NCBI GenBank assembly: GCA_963693085.1
Contig: OY856412.1
Coordinates: 1,065,219,744-1,065,283,743 of the forward strand
DNA: 64,000 nucleotides
Direction: 5' to 3'
Source of the DNA: Alisma plantago-aquatica
Taxonomy: Eukaryota > Streptophyta > Magnoliopsida > Alismatales > Alismataceae
Shown: in pieces, positions 46,757 through 58,687 of the stretch
Layout: every line of letters begins with the position of its first letter
Position numbering within the stretch: position 1 is the stretch's first letter
Made by a program: the position numbers and the translations under genes
The notes under the pieces: generated by a model
What the model saw: the letters and a program-made list of their open reading frames with translations, nothing else
The model's database searches: none
What the model was told of the DNA's origin: nothing

Positions 46757-47361
46757 GTTGTCATCTATCCTATATGTTTTGCATCTATCTTGATCATCTT
46801 TTCTTGCTAATATGCTTAAAATTCACTTTTCATGTTCATTCTCACTTATGTTTCTCTTGTTTTTGGGTGTTTTTCAAAAACACATGTTTTATCACAAAAT
46901 AGTACCCAATGATGAGTGATATGTGCCTAATTATGTTCAATATACATAAAGGAATTGAAAAATAAATTAAATTAGCACTCAAATGGCTAGAAATTAAGTT
47001 TAGTGGTTTTAGGTCAGGTTGACCATCAGTCGAGTTTCCCTAGGACAAACTCGATCGATGATGGCCGAGAGCTTATTAAAAAAGGCTAATAGGTCGAGTT
47101 TGTGAGTTCACAGAACTCGACTGATCACCGGGATGGAGATCACTTAAGTTGGGTTCGACCGACTATTCTCCCTCTCAACTAGAGAAAAGTTGACCGATTC
47201 ACTCTCTCAAGCCCTAAGCTCTCAACCCTCAACCTTCCCTTCCCTTACCTAGCCCTAATTTGACCTAGGGAGACCTTCCCCCTTGCCTAACCTAGGTGTC
47301 TAAATGTTTTTGGTGGAGTGTTTTGTGTGTTTGATCTCTTCTTCCTCTCCATTCTTCCTCC
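46757..47361 (+). promoter_or_regulatory. Pol-ORF3 spacer sharing a motif module with the D LTR
   Basis: A 600 bp spacer. At 47035-47130 it holds TCGAGTTTCCCTAGGACAA then ACTCGATCGAT, and GAGTTTGTGAGTTCACAGA then ACTCGAC. The LTR at 50105-50205 has close matches to both pieces (CGAGTTCCCTAGAACAAACT; GTGCATTCACAAAATTTGAC). A pyrimidine-rich leader (47200-47355) runs into the ORF3 ATG. No clear TATA box is visible. It could be a promoter for ORF3 built from LTR-like sequence. Confidence 0.5.
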
Positions 47362-49032
47362 ATGTCTTCTAATAGAAGGAAGAGAGCCGCCCCTAGCACT
47401 GCACCATCCTCCTCCTCGTCTTCCCACTTGATCCCCTTCGATGAGACCTTCTTTGTCTCAAATGAGGCCGTTAATAGGTATAAGGACCATCTTTAATGGA
47501 GTCCTTTCCCTTTTTGCACCCTCTTTGAGCCTACCCTAGAAGCCAAGTGGTCATAGATTAAGCGGCAAGGTTGCTTCAAGTTCACCACCTATCTGCCTTG
47601 GGTGTCGAACGTGCATGTTTCAATAATTCCATGACTAGCACGAAAGTCGTTCAGGAATTCTATGCAAACTTGCGTTGAAATTACGACACCCTTGTACCTC
47701 CTCTAATACTCAAGTTATCCTTACGTCAATGATAGCTGGGAAGAAGTTCCAAGTCTCAGAGGATATCCTGGACATCTTTTTGTCAGGTGTTGATGAGAAT
47801 GACTCCTGGAATCCAGATTATGGTGAGTATTTTGACCTTCTTGAACCCGAGTGTTTCTACAAGTAATACGATATCACCCTTCCTGACATCCATCATTACT
47901 TGAAAAAACCTCAGGTTTCCTATAAGAAGAAGAGCACCCTACCTTCCTCTTCCTTAGATCTCAAGAAGCGTATTAGATCTCAAGAAGCATATACTTGCCC
48001 TAGTGGTCAACTACAACATCCATCCAAAGAAAAATCAAACAGATATTGTAGAGAACACTACGATGATAGTGTACTAAATCTAAAGAATGTCAGACTAAAG
48101 TGGTCTAGATACATCCTCCACCAAATGACTTTCTTTGACTCAGGAAAGAATACCCGTGGCATCCATCCTCCATACCCTGCCTTGATATGTGGTCTTTTCC
48201 AGTTTGCCAATGAGAAATTTCTCCTTTCATGACTTTCATTACAGACCTGCCTGGAAGGGAGTGCGTATCAGTGAGATCACTACCCATAAGTCTGTGCCTA
48301 TCCTTTCCTCCACCACACCTGGTGCCTCACCCTCTGCCTCTGCCTCATCTGCACCTACATCTATCTCCACCCGAGAACCTCTACCTCCTCATCCTACGTG
48401 ACCTAGCCGTGCCTCGTTCTGTGTGTCCAATGAAGCCCTCATGCGTTATATGATACACCAACAGGCATACAACCTCCAAGTCTAGGAGCACCTGCATCAG
48501 GATTTATGTACCATCATGTCAAACATGTACATGTCCTATGCACACCCATACCCTACCTACCAACCTTACCTAGGAAGTGATTATGAATCCTATGCATATA
48601 ATCATTTTTACCCTGCCCCTCCACATGCACCTTCTGTTGCTTCTCCCACACCCTATGCTTTTGGTTGACCTACTCCAATCATCCTACCTCTACCTGCTGA
48701 CCCCTTAGCCACTCTACTTGCCAATCTTGGCAAGTATGCTCCTTCCTTTCCACAGGCCAATGATCTCTATGCTCTTGGTATGTATTGGGATGAGAAGAAT
48801 GCTCGTTGGCCCAGTCGTTGCTTTGGCCCTTATGTTGACTGTCAATGTTGATGAGGATGATGGTGATGGTGAGGATGATGGTGTTGCCTCTGATGATGGA
48901 GATGGCTCTGGTGGTTCTGTTGGTGACTCTGGTGATGAAGGCGATGATGCTGCTCCTTCAGACAGAGATGATGACTACGAGCCTAATGCTGAGGATGATG
49001 ATTTTGGGGATATAGATAGCTTAGACGTCTAG
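47362..49032 (+). pseudogene. Env-like ORF3 of element D, decayed
   Basis: The ATG at 47362 opens a Ser-rich start, then LIPFDETFFVSNEAVNRYKDH, which fits the opening of the plant transposon-protein domain found in many plant retroelements (PF20167-like, by resemblance only). VVQEFYAN near 47645 and KKFQVSEDILDIF near 47735 agree with that domain. Stops and shifts follow. The middle (48070-48230, HPPYPALICGLFQFANE) continues the domain, then come Ser/Pro-rich and Tyr/Pro-rich stretches (48290-48660) and a strongly acidic Asp/Glu/Gly tail (48840-49032). I see no membrane segment, so a fusion function is unsupported. Role unknown. Confidence 0.6.
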
Positions 49033-49714
49033 ATGTTCTTTAATTTTGGTCTAGTTTTCTGATTGTATATATCTTTCTAGGCTATTTTGTATTAGAAACA
49101 TATGGGCACATGATTTGAGATGTACTATTTTTATCTTTAGCTTTCATAGATTTTGACTTGTAGTTGTCTTATGCGAACTTGCATTCTGAGTTGTAATCTT
49201 AATTATGTGCACTTTTACTCCTTGATCTTTTATATCTTATGAGTTGGTGCCATGTTTCACCATATTTTGATTATGACTTATCGTGTTTGTTTCTCTCGTC
49301 TCTATTTGATGTATGTTTTGAGATTGCATGTATTGAATATATGCTTTGTTTTACTTGGAGAAGACATATTTTTCTTCTCTTCTACCCCCCTTACTTTTTG
49401 ATAATGTGAAAAGGGGGATAGAAATTCAATGTTTTGAAGCTCAACTATATTGATTTTATTGCCTATGTGATCATTTTCTTGTTCATTATATTCTTTATCA
49501 TGTGACTTGCTAAAGGACCATATAGTATGCATGCGTTATATTGCTTTATGTAGATAGACTAACTATGCAGGTAAAGTAAGCATAGATTGAGGGGGAGCAA
49601 TTGACATTGTTCAAATCTTGAATCCCCTTCCAATTCACAAGGCAAAAGTATAATTTCAATATCCTTTTCAATATGGTTGAGGAATGGTTTGTGATTGTCA
49701 AAAAGGAGGAGAAT
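49033..49714 (+). other. Element D 3' untranslated region and polypurine tract
   Basis: T-rich and without coding signal. A GATTGAGGGGGAGC purine tract occurs at about 49586, and the LTR-proximal tract AAAAAGGAGGAGAA lies at 49701-49714. Two purine tracts ahead of the LTR are a known Sirevirus trait. Confidence 0.6.
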
Positions 49715-50039
49715 GTTGACCTAGAGGTTATACATTGTCCATTTTTTGATAATGGCTTAACCATTCCATTCATATGTATCTAATATATTTGTTCAAGATT
49801 GATTTCAGGTTTTCGGTACATGAAAGGGATCAAATTGTAGAAGCCCTAGCTTGTCCAAGTTCAAGTCAAATGCAATGTGAGTGTGTGCTAATTAGGAAAT
49901 CATGTCAAACAACCTTAGAAGAATTTTGTAATCACTTGTATTGATGATATGACTAGTAACTGAGATGAGAAAAATATGTGGGACACTTAATACCAAGTTT
50001 TAATCACTTTATAGCCAATTTAGAAAATCAATCACAGAC

Positions 50040-50290
50040 TGTTGATCTGTCGAGTTACAATCTTGACCGATCATATGGTTGATATTCTGAAGAGGTCTGA
50101 TCGATCAAGTTGTGCATTCACAAAATTTGACCAACCGACTCACTGAGAAAATTTGATTTTGACTGATCGGTCGAGTTCCCTAGAACAAACTCCACCGATA
50201 GTTTGAAAATTAGGTTTGTTTTTTGGTTGATCTGTCGAGTTATCTTTATTGAAACTCGACCAAATGCACTGTATGGAAAATGTAGAAAAA
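50040..50290 (+). repeat. TCGAGTT/GATCGGTC motif cluster in D LTR
   Basis: Variants such as GATCTGTCGAGTT, TTGACCGATCAT, GATCGATCAAG, GACCAACCGACTC and ACTGATCGGTCGAGTT occur about nine times just upstream of the TATA box. Confidence 0.7.
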
Positions 50291-50390
50291 GTGATTATAA
50301 CCATTGGTGACTTATTTGGGGTGAAAATAGATTTGTTGCTTTGAGAAAAATGACTATTTTTTGGCCCTAAGTGTTCCCCGAGAACCCCAG

Positions 50391-50400
50391 CTATAAATAG
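50391..50400 (+). promoter_or_regulatory. TATA box of element D LTR
   Basis: CTATAAATAG followed by GACCCC, a textbook plant TATA box, about 100 bases downstream of the motif cluster. Confidence 0.75.
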
Positions 50401-51232
50401 GACCCCTTAGAGTTCATTCCAAGTTTGCTCTTTCAATACATTCAAGGTCCTTGCTATAGTTGAGTGTGCTACTACTCCATGAGCCCCTTTCTCTCTCTAG
50501 TTTACACTTCATTTCATGATTTGTGAGTGAGTTAGGCTTATTGTAAGAGAGATCAACATTTTTGCATGTAAATCTCTCAATCTTCCACTACTTCCCTATC
50601 CCCTTCCAACATGAAGAAAAGGTGAAGCAAGCTCCATTGAGTGAAGAAGGAGTTGTAGCTGTTCCTCTTTAAGGTTGATGAAGAGGTGGTGATCTTATCC
50701 ATCTGAAGGAGAAGGCAAAGGATAAAGATCCAAGAGGAGAAGCAAAGTCCTTAAAGGCGGAAGACTTGAGCTTGAGTGGGCAAGACTTTGGTGAAGGTTG
50801 AATACTCAAGCTAAGTGGGTAACCCCATTGGTAAGGTGGAGATCTCCTTGTGTTTGGATGGGTAAGTCCTTTGGTGGTCTTATGTTGTAAATATCTTTGT
50901 TGATAATATAGAGAAAAGAACTTGCAAAGTCTTAGAGGTTGACCTCTCTAGGTAGTAGACTGACTCATTTCTAGTTTGAAGTGTGGAACCACTCTACACC
51001 CCATTTTCAAGTGCTTGTAATCAGTCTTTGTCATCCTTGATATGCTTGTTAGATAGGACTTGAAATTGCAATTAAGCTATTGCCTCAAACTTAATATAAT
51101 TTGAAGGTCTAATCTATTTTGTGATAAATTTTTTAGTTCTACTCACCCCCCTCTAGAGCCCTTAGGTCCAACAAAACTAATGGCTTCTAAGAGGTACCTA
51201 GTAAGAACTAGAGAAGATAAAAAAAGGCAGAA

Positions 51233-51583
51233 GTGAGTGCTTCTATCACCGCAAATTCACCTCCAGAGAATCCCCCCTCTAGTGCCCAAGGCACAACTAA
51301 AAAAGAGACATATGTGCACCTCATTGAGGATGAGACTACAAAGGGACGTCAATCATACTTGATGTTTATCAACCCCTTCAGTTCATTGAACGATATACTA
51401 GCCTTCATCGTTATTAATGATAACAATGAAGGAGTACAACTATGTGACCATAGAATCATCTACCGACATATTAAATTGAGTCCTGATTTGGTTTGGAAGA
51501 AAGGTAAAAGAGCTAATTATTATGTTAATGTTATCAATGTTGATAAAGATACCTCAGCAAAGAAAGTACTTGACTTCAATTAA
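51233..51583 (+). pseudogene. LINE-B ORF1 fragment (probable)
   Basis: A frame of 116 codons without an ATG start reads ETYVHLIEDETTKGRQSYLMF and KLSPDLVWKKGKRANYY. I do not recognise a domain. Its position just before the endonuclease suggests the end of ORF1. It could also be another flanking repeat. Confidence 0.35.
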
Positions 51584-51670
51584 GATGGCAGTAGGGACAT
51601 GGAGACCCAGTAAGAGCTGATGGTCGGCGATAATGGCGACCCTATCACTATCTCTTGAGCGTCAGCTATA

Positions 51671-54250
51671 ATGAATCTATTCTGTTAGAATATACAAGGA
51701 GCATACTCCTAAGATAAAATCAATTATCTCAAATTTCATAAAAGCTCTAATAACCTACATGCTATGGCCATCCTTGAGTTTAGATGCAACAGGATACAAC
51801 ACAATCCATCATCTCTCAAATTGTTTTCACCTCGTCATATCAAGTTGAAACAATTGGGTTCTCAGCTGGTATTTGGTACATATGGGATGACCATCAGTGC
51901 AACATCGACATCATACTCAACCAATATCAGTTCATTCATAGCCAAGTGAATCAAAGATGGCATTTGACAATCATCTATGTTAGTTCTTATCCCACTAAAA
52001 GAAACTTTCTATGGAATCATCTTCAAGCTATATCCTCTAATGCTACGGTCCTTGGGCGGTACTTGGATACTTTAATACAATGCTTTATATTTTTCATAAG
52101 TAAGGAGGAAAATACTTTGATCACAACTCCTGTGTCAATTTCAATAATTTGCTAATGACCAAGGGACTTGCACCCATAAAGGCAGATTGATAGTTCTTTA
52201 CCTTTTAAAGAGGGAACCTGCATGAACATCTAGATAGGCTTATTGCTAACGAGTCATGGCACGATCTTTCTAGTGACTCATGTATTTTTATATTGCCTCA
52301 TATCTATTCTGACTGTAACCCTCTCCTTGTTATCAATAGAAAGGAGAAATCTCGTCGTTTTGTTCATTTCAGGACGAAGGCTAGCTGGAATCTTCTACCT
52401 ACTTCCCAAAATCACCTTCATCATTCTTCAGATAACTCTAAGCACTTCATTGATGCTCTGGGGAAGTTTCAAAAGCCTACACTTAAATGGAATGCAACCT
52501 ATTCTAACAAGAATAGAAAAATCAAAGCCAAACTTCTTAATGCTCTAAACACTGCCCAAAAGGCTGCGACCTCCATTGGCAGTTTCCCTAATGAACTCAA
52601 AGTCATCAAGCTGCAAGAGGAGTTCCAACACATATCAACCAAACAAGAGGCAGACCTCAAGAAGAAGGCCCATATCAACTGGCTCAGGCTAGGTGATTGC
52701 AACTTTAAATTCTTCAACAGCTGCATAAAGTCCTGATGGCACAAAAATTAAATTATCCTGCCTCAAGAATAGCTCCAATGAATGGATTACATCCTATGAG
52801 GAAGTCCAATAGCTACTGAGGAATTATTTCAAGGAGCTTATGTCTACCCAAACCTAAAGCAATCCCAACCACATCAGGGAGTACCGAGGTATGTTGTCCA
52901 CTCTACGGGAAAACCTTCTTGATATGCATATTACTCCTGTCCGTGAAGAGATCCAAAAAATCATCTTATTGATGGCCATGACTAAGGCACCTGGCTCGGA
53001 TGGTGTTTACAATTGATTCCGTCAACATCACCAAAAACATATAGTTCCTTCTATTATTTAAACAATCACTACCATATTCAATCAGGGAAAATTTTATAGG
53101 AATCTTGCAAACTCTAATATGGTTCTCATACCATAAGTGGAAGACCCTAAATAGTGTAGTGACTTCCAGCCAATCTCTCTAAACAAATCTATCTTCAAGC
53201 TGGTCTTAAAGATTCTAGTTGAAAGGCTGAAACCCCTGCAAAATGATTGGATTTCTCCTACCCAATCTAGCTTCATTCCAAGCCAAAGAGGTGGAGACAA
53301 TATCCTCTTGGTTCAAGAGGTGGTTCACTCCATGAGGCATAAAAAAGGAAAAACGAAATGGATGGGAATTAAAATTGACCTATCTAAAGCTTTTGATTCC
53401 ATGGGATGGAACTTAATTAGGGACACGCTCCATAAAGTTGGCCTACCCTTTAGAATCATTGGAATCATCATGAAGGTCATTACACAAAGAGAAACATCCA
53501 TCCTATGGGAAGGTAGGGCTCGTCCATCTTTTAAAGTTTCATAGGGATTCTATCAAGGTGACCCTATAAGCCTGTATGTCTTTGTTCTCTATGCGGAAAG
53601 GCTGAGCCAGGCTATACATGTTGAGGCAGAATAAGGTTCTTGGAAACCGAGTGTTATGAATAAGGGATGGCTCACACTTACATGTATATGTTTTGCAGAC
53701 AATCTCTTACTAACGGCAGAAGCTTCTACTTCCCAAGCTACTATTGAGGAAGATAATGGACAATTTCTCAGAAGTTTCATCCCAACAAATCTCCAATGCA
53801 AAGTCGAAGTGTTTCTTCTACGCTAATGTCACAAGTAGAGATAACTGAATCATATTGAGGAAGCTAGGCATCACACATACTAAATACCATCAGAATTACA
53901 TAGGTGTGTTGATCCTCCATCACCATATCAATAAGGCAACCCATTCTCACATTCCTGACACCATGAAAGCTAGAATGAATAGCTGGACCTTGAAGTATCT
54001 ATCCTTGGCAGTATGCATCACTCTAGAAAAGGCTATCTTGCAGACAATCCCAACATTTTTTATGAAGACCGTCTCACTGTCCCCAACACTCTATGACAAC
54101 ATCAACTGATATGTTTAACACTTCATCTGGTTAGGTAACATAGAAGAAAAGAAATTGCCCCTCATATCCTGGAAAAAGCTCACATCTAGAAGAGATAAAT
54201 GTGGATTGTGTATTAAGGATGTAAGAGATTTTAATCAAGATGTAATGTTG
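51671..54250 (+). pseudogene. LINE-B ORF2: endonuclease and reverse transcriptase
   Basis: The ATG at 51671 is followed by LFC, a stop where Trp is expected, then NIQGAYS, the endonuclease opening. GIWYIWDD (about 51870) and HLTIIYVSSYPTKRNFLW (51961-52015) continue it. The linker (52293-52736) ends INWLRLGDCNFKFFNS. RT blocks are APGSDGVYN (52990), PISLNKSIFKLVLKILVERL (53173-53230), IKIDLSKAFDSMGWN (53370-53412), GFYQGDPISLYVF (53545) and ICFADNLLLTAEAS (53687-53730). The active site reads FADN where LINE-A has YADD. Frames change repeatedly. Confidence 0.75.
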
Positions 54251-54261
54251 AAGAAAGTTCG

Positions 54262-56494
54262 TGTTGGGTTTTAGGGGAGGGAGAGAAGGCAGCGGAAACA
54301 AAAAATTTTCCTCCCCAAACCCAGAACAAGGAAACACGTCAACATCTATACAATAGGAAAGGATGGTTTGTGGAATCATACCTTGTCCCGAGGCTTGCTC
54401 GGAGACAATACCTCGCGGCTTGCGCAATCTTCACCTCCGGTCTTTGATGGTGTCTGTGCAGCTCCTGGTCCCACCGGGACTGACGACTCCTGGTCTCACC
54501 AGGACTATCGGGATTGACAGCTATCCTCCGAGCGGCAGAAATCTCCCGCCTCTGAAGTAGTCCACATGGACCACCTGGAACTCCAATCTCCTTGTCCCAC
54601 AAGGAATTGGAAGGAGTCACACCCTCCTATAAGCGTACTAGTCACTAACACACTCTCCTGCCACCAGTCGCTTTCTGCAGTTGTCTTTCCCTTACTGTGC
54701 CTCCCTTATCGGGTAGCACTTGCTCGGGCTCTCTTTCGATTACCAAAACCAGAGAGAATGACAACTTTACAGAGAAACTGGTTGCAATGTGTTGTTCTTT
54801 GAGAAGCCCCCAATACCCCTATATATATGGGAGGGTCATGGGACAGGGTTCTCTATCCCGGGCAATGCGGGACTAAAGCAGGAGTAGAAGGGTTCGAGAT
54901 TTTCCACAAAAACAACCAACTGCGCAACATGAACCAATCGTTTCATTTCTGAAACGGTCGGTTGGGGACCTGAGCCGGTCGGTTGACACCTCAACCGATC
55001 GGTTGGGACACCTCAACCGGTCAGTTCACATCTGAACCGGTCGGTTCATGGTCCTAGTCAGTTCCCGATTGACTTTCTATCTTTTATTTCTAATTGGTCT
55101 CAAATACCAATCCTTGTTCCAATCAAATTGGGCTAGTGAAACGAAAGGAAATTTCTCACCAATCCTACTTTCCCAACTTGCTCGGTTGCACCAGTTGAAT
55201 TGACCGTTTCAACACTTGAAGAAATCGTTTCACCATGTCCTGGAGCCGATCGACTCACCACCTGAGTCAATCGGTTCAACAAGCTCAGCTGATCAGTTCA
55301 TCACATGAGCCGATCGGTTGGGAGTGCAGACTGTACAGAATCAGTCAATTGCAGTTTCAATCAATCCGATACTCTAATCAATCAGTCCAACACCTTGAAC
55401 ATTATGATACTGAGCTAACTATTGATTGAGTGTTTAATTGAACTATTAAACTCCTTTAGTGATCAATCTAAACATTGTTTGTGGACAAAACTCCTCTTCC
55501 AGGTTAAATCCTATGTGTGTGACCCTGCCGGTCCATTTCACGTTGGCAGTGAAAGTCCATAACACTTATGACTTCACAAGAAAAGAGCGGTGCCTAGTCA
55601 CACATCAGTGCTACCGAAGTGAAAGTAGAAAGTTTGAGAACAATTTTCAATCCTACAATCCATGAATGGTGTTATAGTTAATGTATAATTCCTTTTTCAT
55701 TGATATCCCGAATGAACTCGAGGCATGGAACAGTCATCCTGTCAACGTTCATTCACTTTCTTGATCTCAGAGTAGATTGGAAGAGATATGTATGACACCA
55801 ATATCAAATACTGATTCATACATGCGTGCACACCATTCTCAATCCTACTCATCAAGTGGACATGGACATCATACTCCCTCAGGAGGGACAAATCCCATAT
55901 CTATCACTCACCCCTCAAAAGCCCCATGTGTCAAAGCCACCCAATCACAACCTTTATAACAACCCATGTTTCAGGATTGCGTTTGATGATGTCAAAGTGT
56001 GCCCAACGACATGTGTTGAGTGTAGTGATTTCAGGTCAAAGAATCACACTCACCACCATCACTGTGAGTACTGACTGTGACTACCATGTCATGGTTCCAT
56101 GTGTCAAACTCATGGTGGGTGTGTCCGGTACACTTGTTCTCTAACAAGTACCTATGTGTTTGGTTTGATATCTCTATATCATGAATAATGAGATTCAGTC
56201 ATCAACCAACACCACAATCTAGTCTTGTGTGTCATTGCTGTCTATCTACCTTCCACAATGACATCCGACTAGGGACATAACAAGAATGTACAAACTCTTA
56301 GCATCCGTATGATCTCATCATTCAGGTCCTAAACCTGAAGGCATACATCATTGAGTATTGTCATTCTCTAGACATTCAATCTGTTCTATCACTATCTCAT
56401 ATGACTGAACCAAAAAGAATTGGAAGCTTGCCTTTTATGTTTATCAAATCAATCTTAATGTATCCCACCAATCATCCCATGATAGGCTCTCAGG
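54262..56494 (-). repeat. Element A-family LTR, inverted (A')
   Basis: The complement of the A LTR from end to start: TGTTGGGTTTTAGGGGAG at the left is the complement of the A LTR end, and 56453-56493 is the complement of its start. It lacks only the outermost bases, which are cut off by B2. No PBS adjoins at the left, so this is either a solo LTR or the 3' LTR of a minus-strand element whose body lies beyond B2. The motif cluster lies at 54940-55330. Confidence 0.88.
54819..54829 (-). promoter_or_regulatory. TATA box of inverted A-family LTR
   Basis: CATATATATAG on the minus strand, at the position equivalent to 12370-12379. Confidence 0.55.
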
Positions 56495-58092
56495 TGTGGG
56501 CTCTGATCTCCAAAACACGAAATAAACTCAGCGGAAATGATTCGATTAATGACAGAGTGTGAAAAATCATGAAAAATTAAAACTTTTCGAGGAAAGATAT
56601 TGAAAACATGAGTTTTTTTTCATAAAAGTACGATAAAAAGTTTACATCTCTGATAGGTTACTTCCTGAGTGAACATATACAAACATATACAAAATTCTCA
56701 AGACTCCCAAAATTCAAAATCTCAGATCATCATGCTCCCAGGACCTGAGTGTATAGAGACGACATAATACTTTCTATCTAACTGACTGAACAACCAGGTA
56801 TCCACTTGAGGTTCACTGCTTCCCCGGATGCTGCTCCTGGTACTGTTCTCCTGCAGGATGGTTCCTTCGTCCTCAACGACCACCTAAAAGGGTGAAGTCA
56901 ACGGGGTGAGACAATTAAAAATAATTGTCCCAGCGAGAGTTATAACTCTTCGCCAGAAGCTTATTAAGAAAAGAGAAATAACATAACCAAGGTAGTTTAT
57001 CCTGCAAGAGCGAGTTTAAGAGTAGTTAACAACAATTAATTCTAAGTAGAATATGAGGAACATGCAATATAAATATTTTAACAGAAACATTGTAAACAAT
57101 GTAATATCAAGCATTGTTTCTCGTGGTTCAACCTAAGCAGGTATGCTACTCGGCTGATTACATTTTACATACAACATTATGCCCTGTGGAGATGAGGTAT
57201 ACCACTCATACTCCAACAGATCACTAATAAGTCGCCTCGGTATCATACTAGGTCATCGAAAGAGCCAGATTCTCATGACCTTCAACTTCCTCAGTCAGGT
57301 TGAGGCTCAACATGCAGGACATCTAGTGTCTCTGCTACAATAGCTCACCAGGGTATTCTGGTCCTTCGCTATTAGAGTCACAATGGCATTCTGTACTCTC
57401 TTCACCATAGAAAGATTTCATGTTTATCTTCATCGATGTGTCATGACAGATTCCTCGGGTGATTAGTGTTACATCAACCCGGCCTAAACACATAGTGTAG
57501 TGCTGATGGATTATGATATGTCCACATCAACCCCTACACCAAGACGTAAGTATATGCACGTCCATAACCCAACATACTCAAAAGTATGCGTTCCAGGAGT
57601 TCCCTTAGGAAAACTTGTTTCACCATCATTTAACACCTGACAATGATGGATCTATGATCAGGGCTCTACATGATATGGTTATACTTGATTAGTTAGGTAC
57701 ATTTTAGTATTGTTTTATCATCAAATAGGTTTCCAAGCAATTAACTACCAAACATATAATGATAGAAGAACACTACATGTACCAAGTTCAGTTCACATCA
57801 ACTATCAACAGGATGTCAAATCATCACTGGTCATTTAGTTAACATGACCCTGATATTACTCATGGCTCTCACAGCCCATCATTCCCATGTGTGCCATTTG
57901 ACTCAGGAAATTATGCATATATCACTGTTCACAAAGCTTAAACATGTGTTTGATGAATATAGTGTCATAACCCTCACTTGGTCATGATTACCTCTTATAG
58001 GAACCTGCATGGTCAATTCACAAATAACAGTAAACAATCTATCTCCAGAAAAATAATTATAAAGCAGAAATAACATTCATTGCATCATCCCC

Positions 58093-58192
58093 AATTAGGG
58101 TTTACTATTCATTCAGCATGTCACAACCCTAGAATTAGGGTTTACTATTCATTCAGCATGTCACAACCCTAGAATTAGGGTTTACTATTCAC
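58093..58192. repeat. 40 bp tandem duplication in B2 LTR
   Basis: Two identical 40 bp units (58093-58132, 58133-58172), each starting AATTAGGGTTTACTATTC, plus the first 20 bases of a third. The B1 LTRs have one diverged unit and a partial second (17400-17465; 26690-26755). Confidence 0.92.
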
Positions 58193-58687
58193 TTCATAAA
58201 GAATTGGGCTCATGGCATTACCATGTATGAGGTTATCCTCCTTGATGTCTTCAAATTAGGTTAGGATTCATCAATTATCATAATTAGGGTTTTCATGATC
58301 TCACATAAATGGATCATACCCTAATCGGGCACATTCATGTACATTGCAAGTATTTTACTTGAATTTCGACTTATACATGGGACCTTCTCTCTCCTCTCAC
58401 TAATAGGTGGTGACTACGTCACTCTAGGTTAGGTTAGGTCCAATCAATTTTGATTAACATAAGTCAATCCACCACTATCAAGTAATTAGGGTTTGGTTGA
58501 TTAAGTGTATCACCTATTTGAACCCTTCAAGAGCATATTGGTAAAGTGTGCCTTCAACCACCACATGCTTCAATCTATTAGTCACTTAACCCCTTAATGT
58601 CTTAGGGTACCATTAGGGTTTAGATTAGACCACCATTGAACCAATTACACCTTCAAACCATTAAGCAAAAACAGCCCTAAAAGTCTC

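Larger units (their letters stand above)
34868..51173 (+). mobile_element. Element D: Sirevirus-like Ty1/copia, interrupted by LINE-A
   Basis: The element reads on the plus strand: remnant of the 5' LTR, PBS, gag with zinc knuckle and a long coiled-coil tail, protease, integrase, RT, RNase H, a separate ORF3, polypurine tract and a 1,459 bp 3' LTR. The gag coiled coil and an env-like third ORF behind pol are hallmarks of Sireviruses. LINE-A occupies 37357-43947. Many frames are broken, so the element is an old, dead copy. Confidence 0.85.
49715..51173 (+). repeat. Element D 3' LTR (1,459 bp)
   Basis: It starts TGTTGACC directly after the polypurine tract and ends GGTCCAACA. Its last 90 bases match the 5' remnant beside the PBS. 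It holds a motif cluster at 50040-50290 and a TATA box at 50391. Confidence 0.8.
51174..54261 (+). mobile_element. LINE-B: decayed L1-type LINE
   Basis: The stretch carries remnants of ORF1, endonuclease and RT of a second LINE, unlike LINE-A in sequence. Its 5' part is missing at the edge of element D and its 3' part is cut at 54261 by an A-family LTR. Many stops are present. Confidence 0.75.

Noticed and set aside
48840..49032. Acidic Asp/Glu ORF as an independent host gene
   Set aside because: It lies in the position of the ORF3 tail, ahead of the D polypurine tract, and lacks its own promoter or start context.
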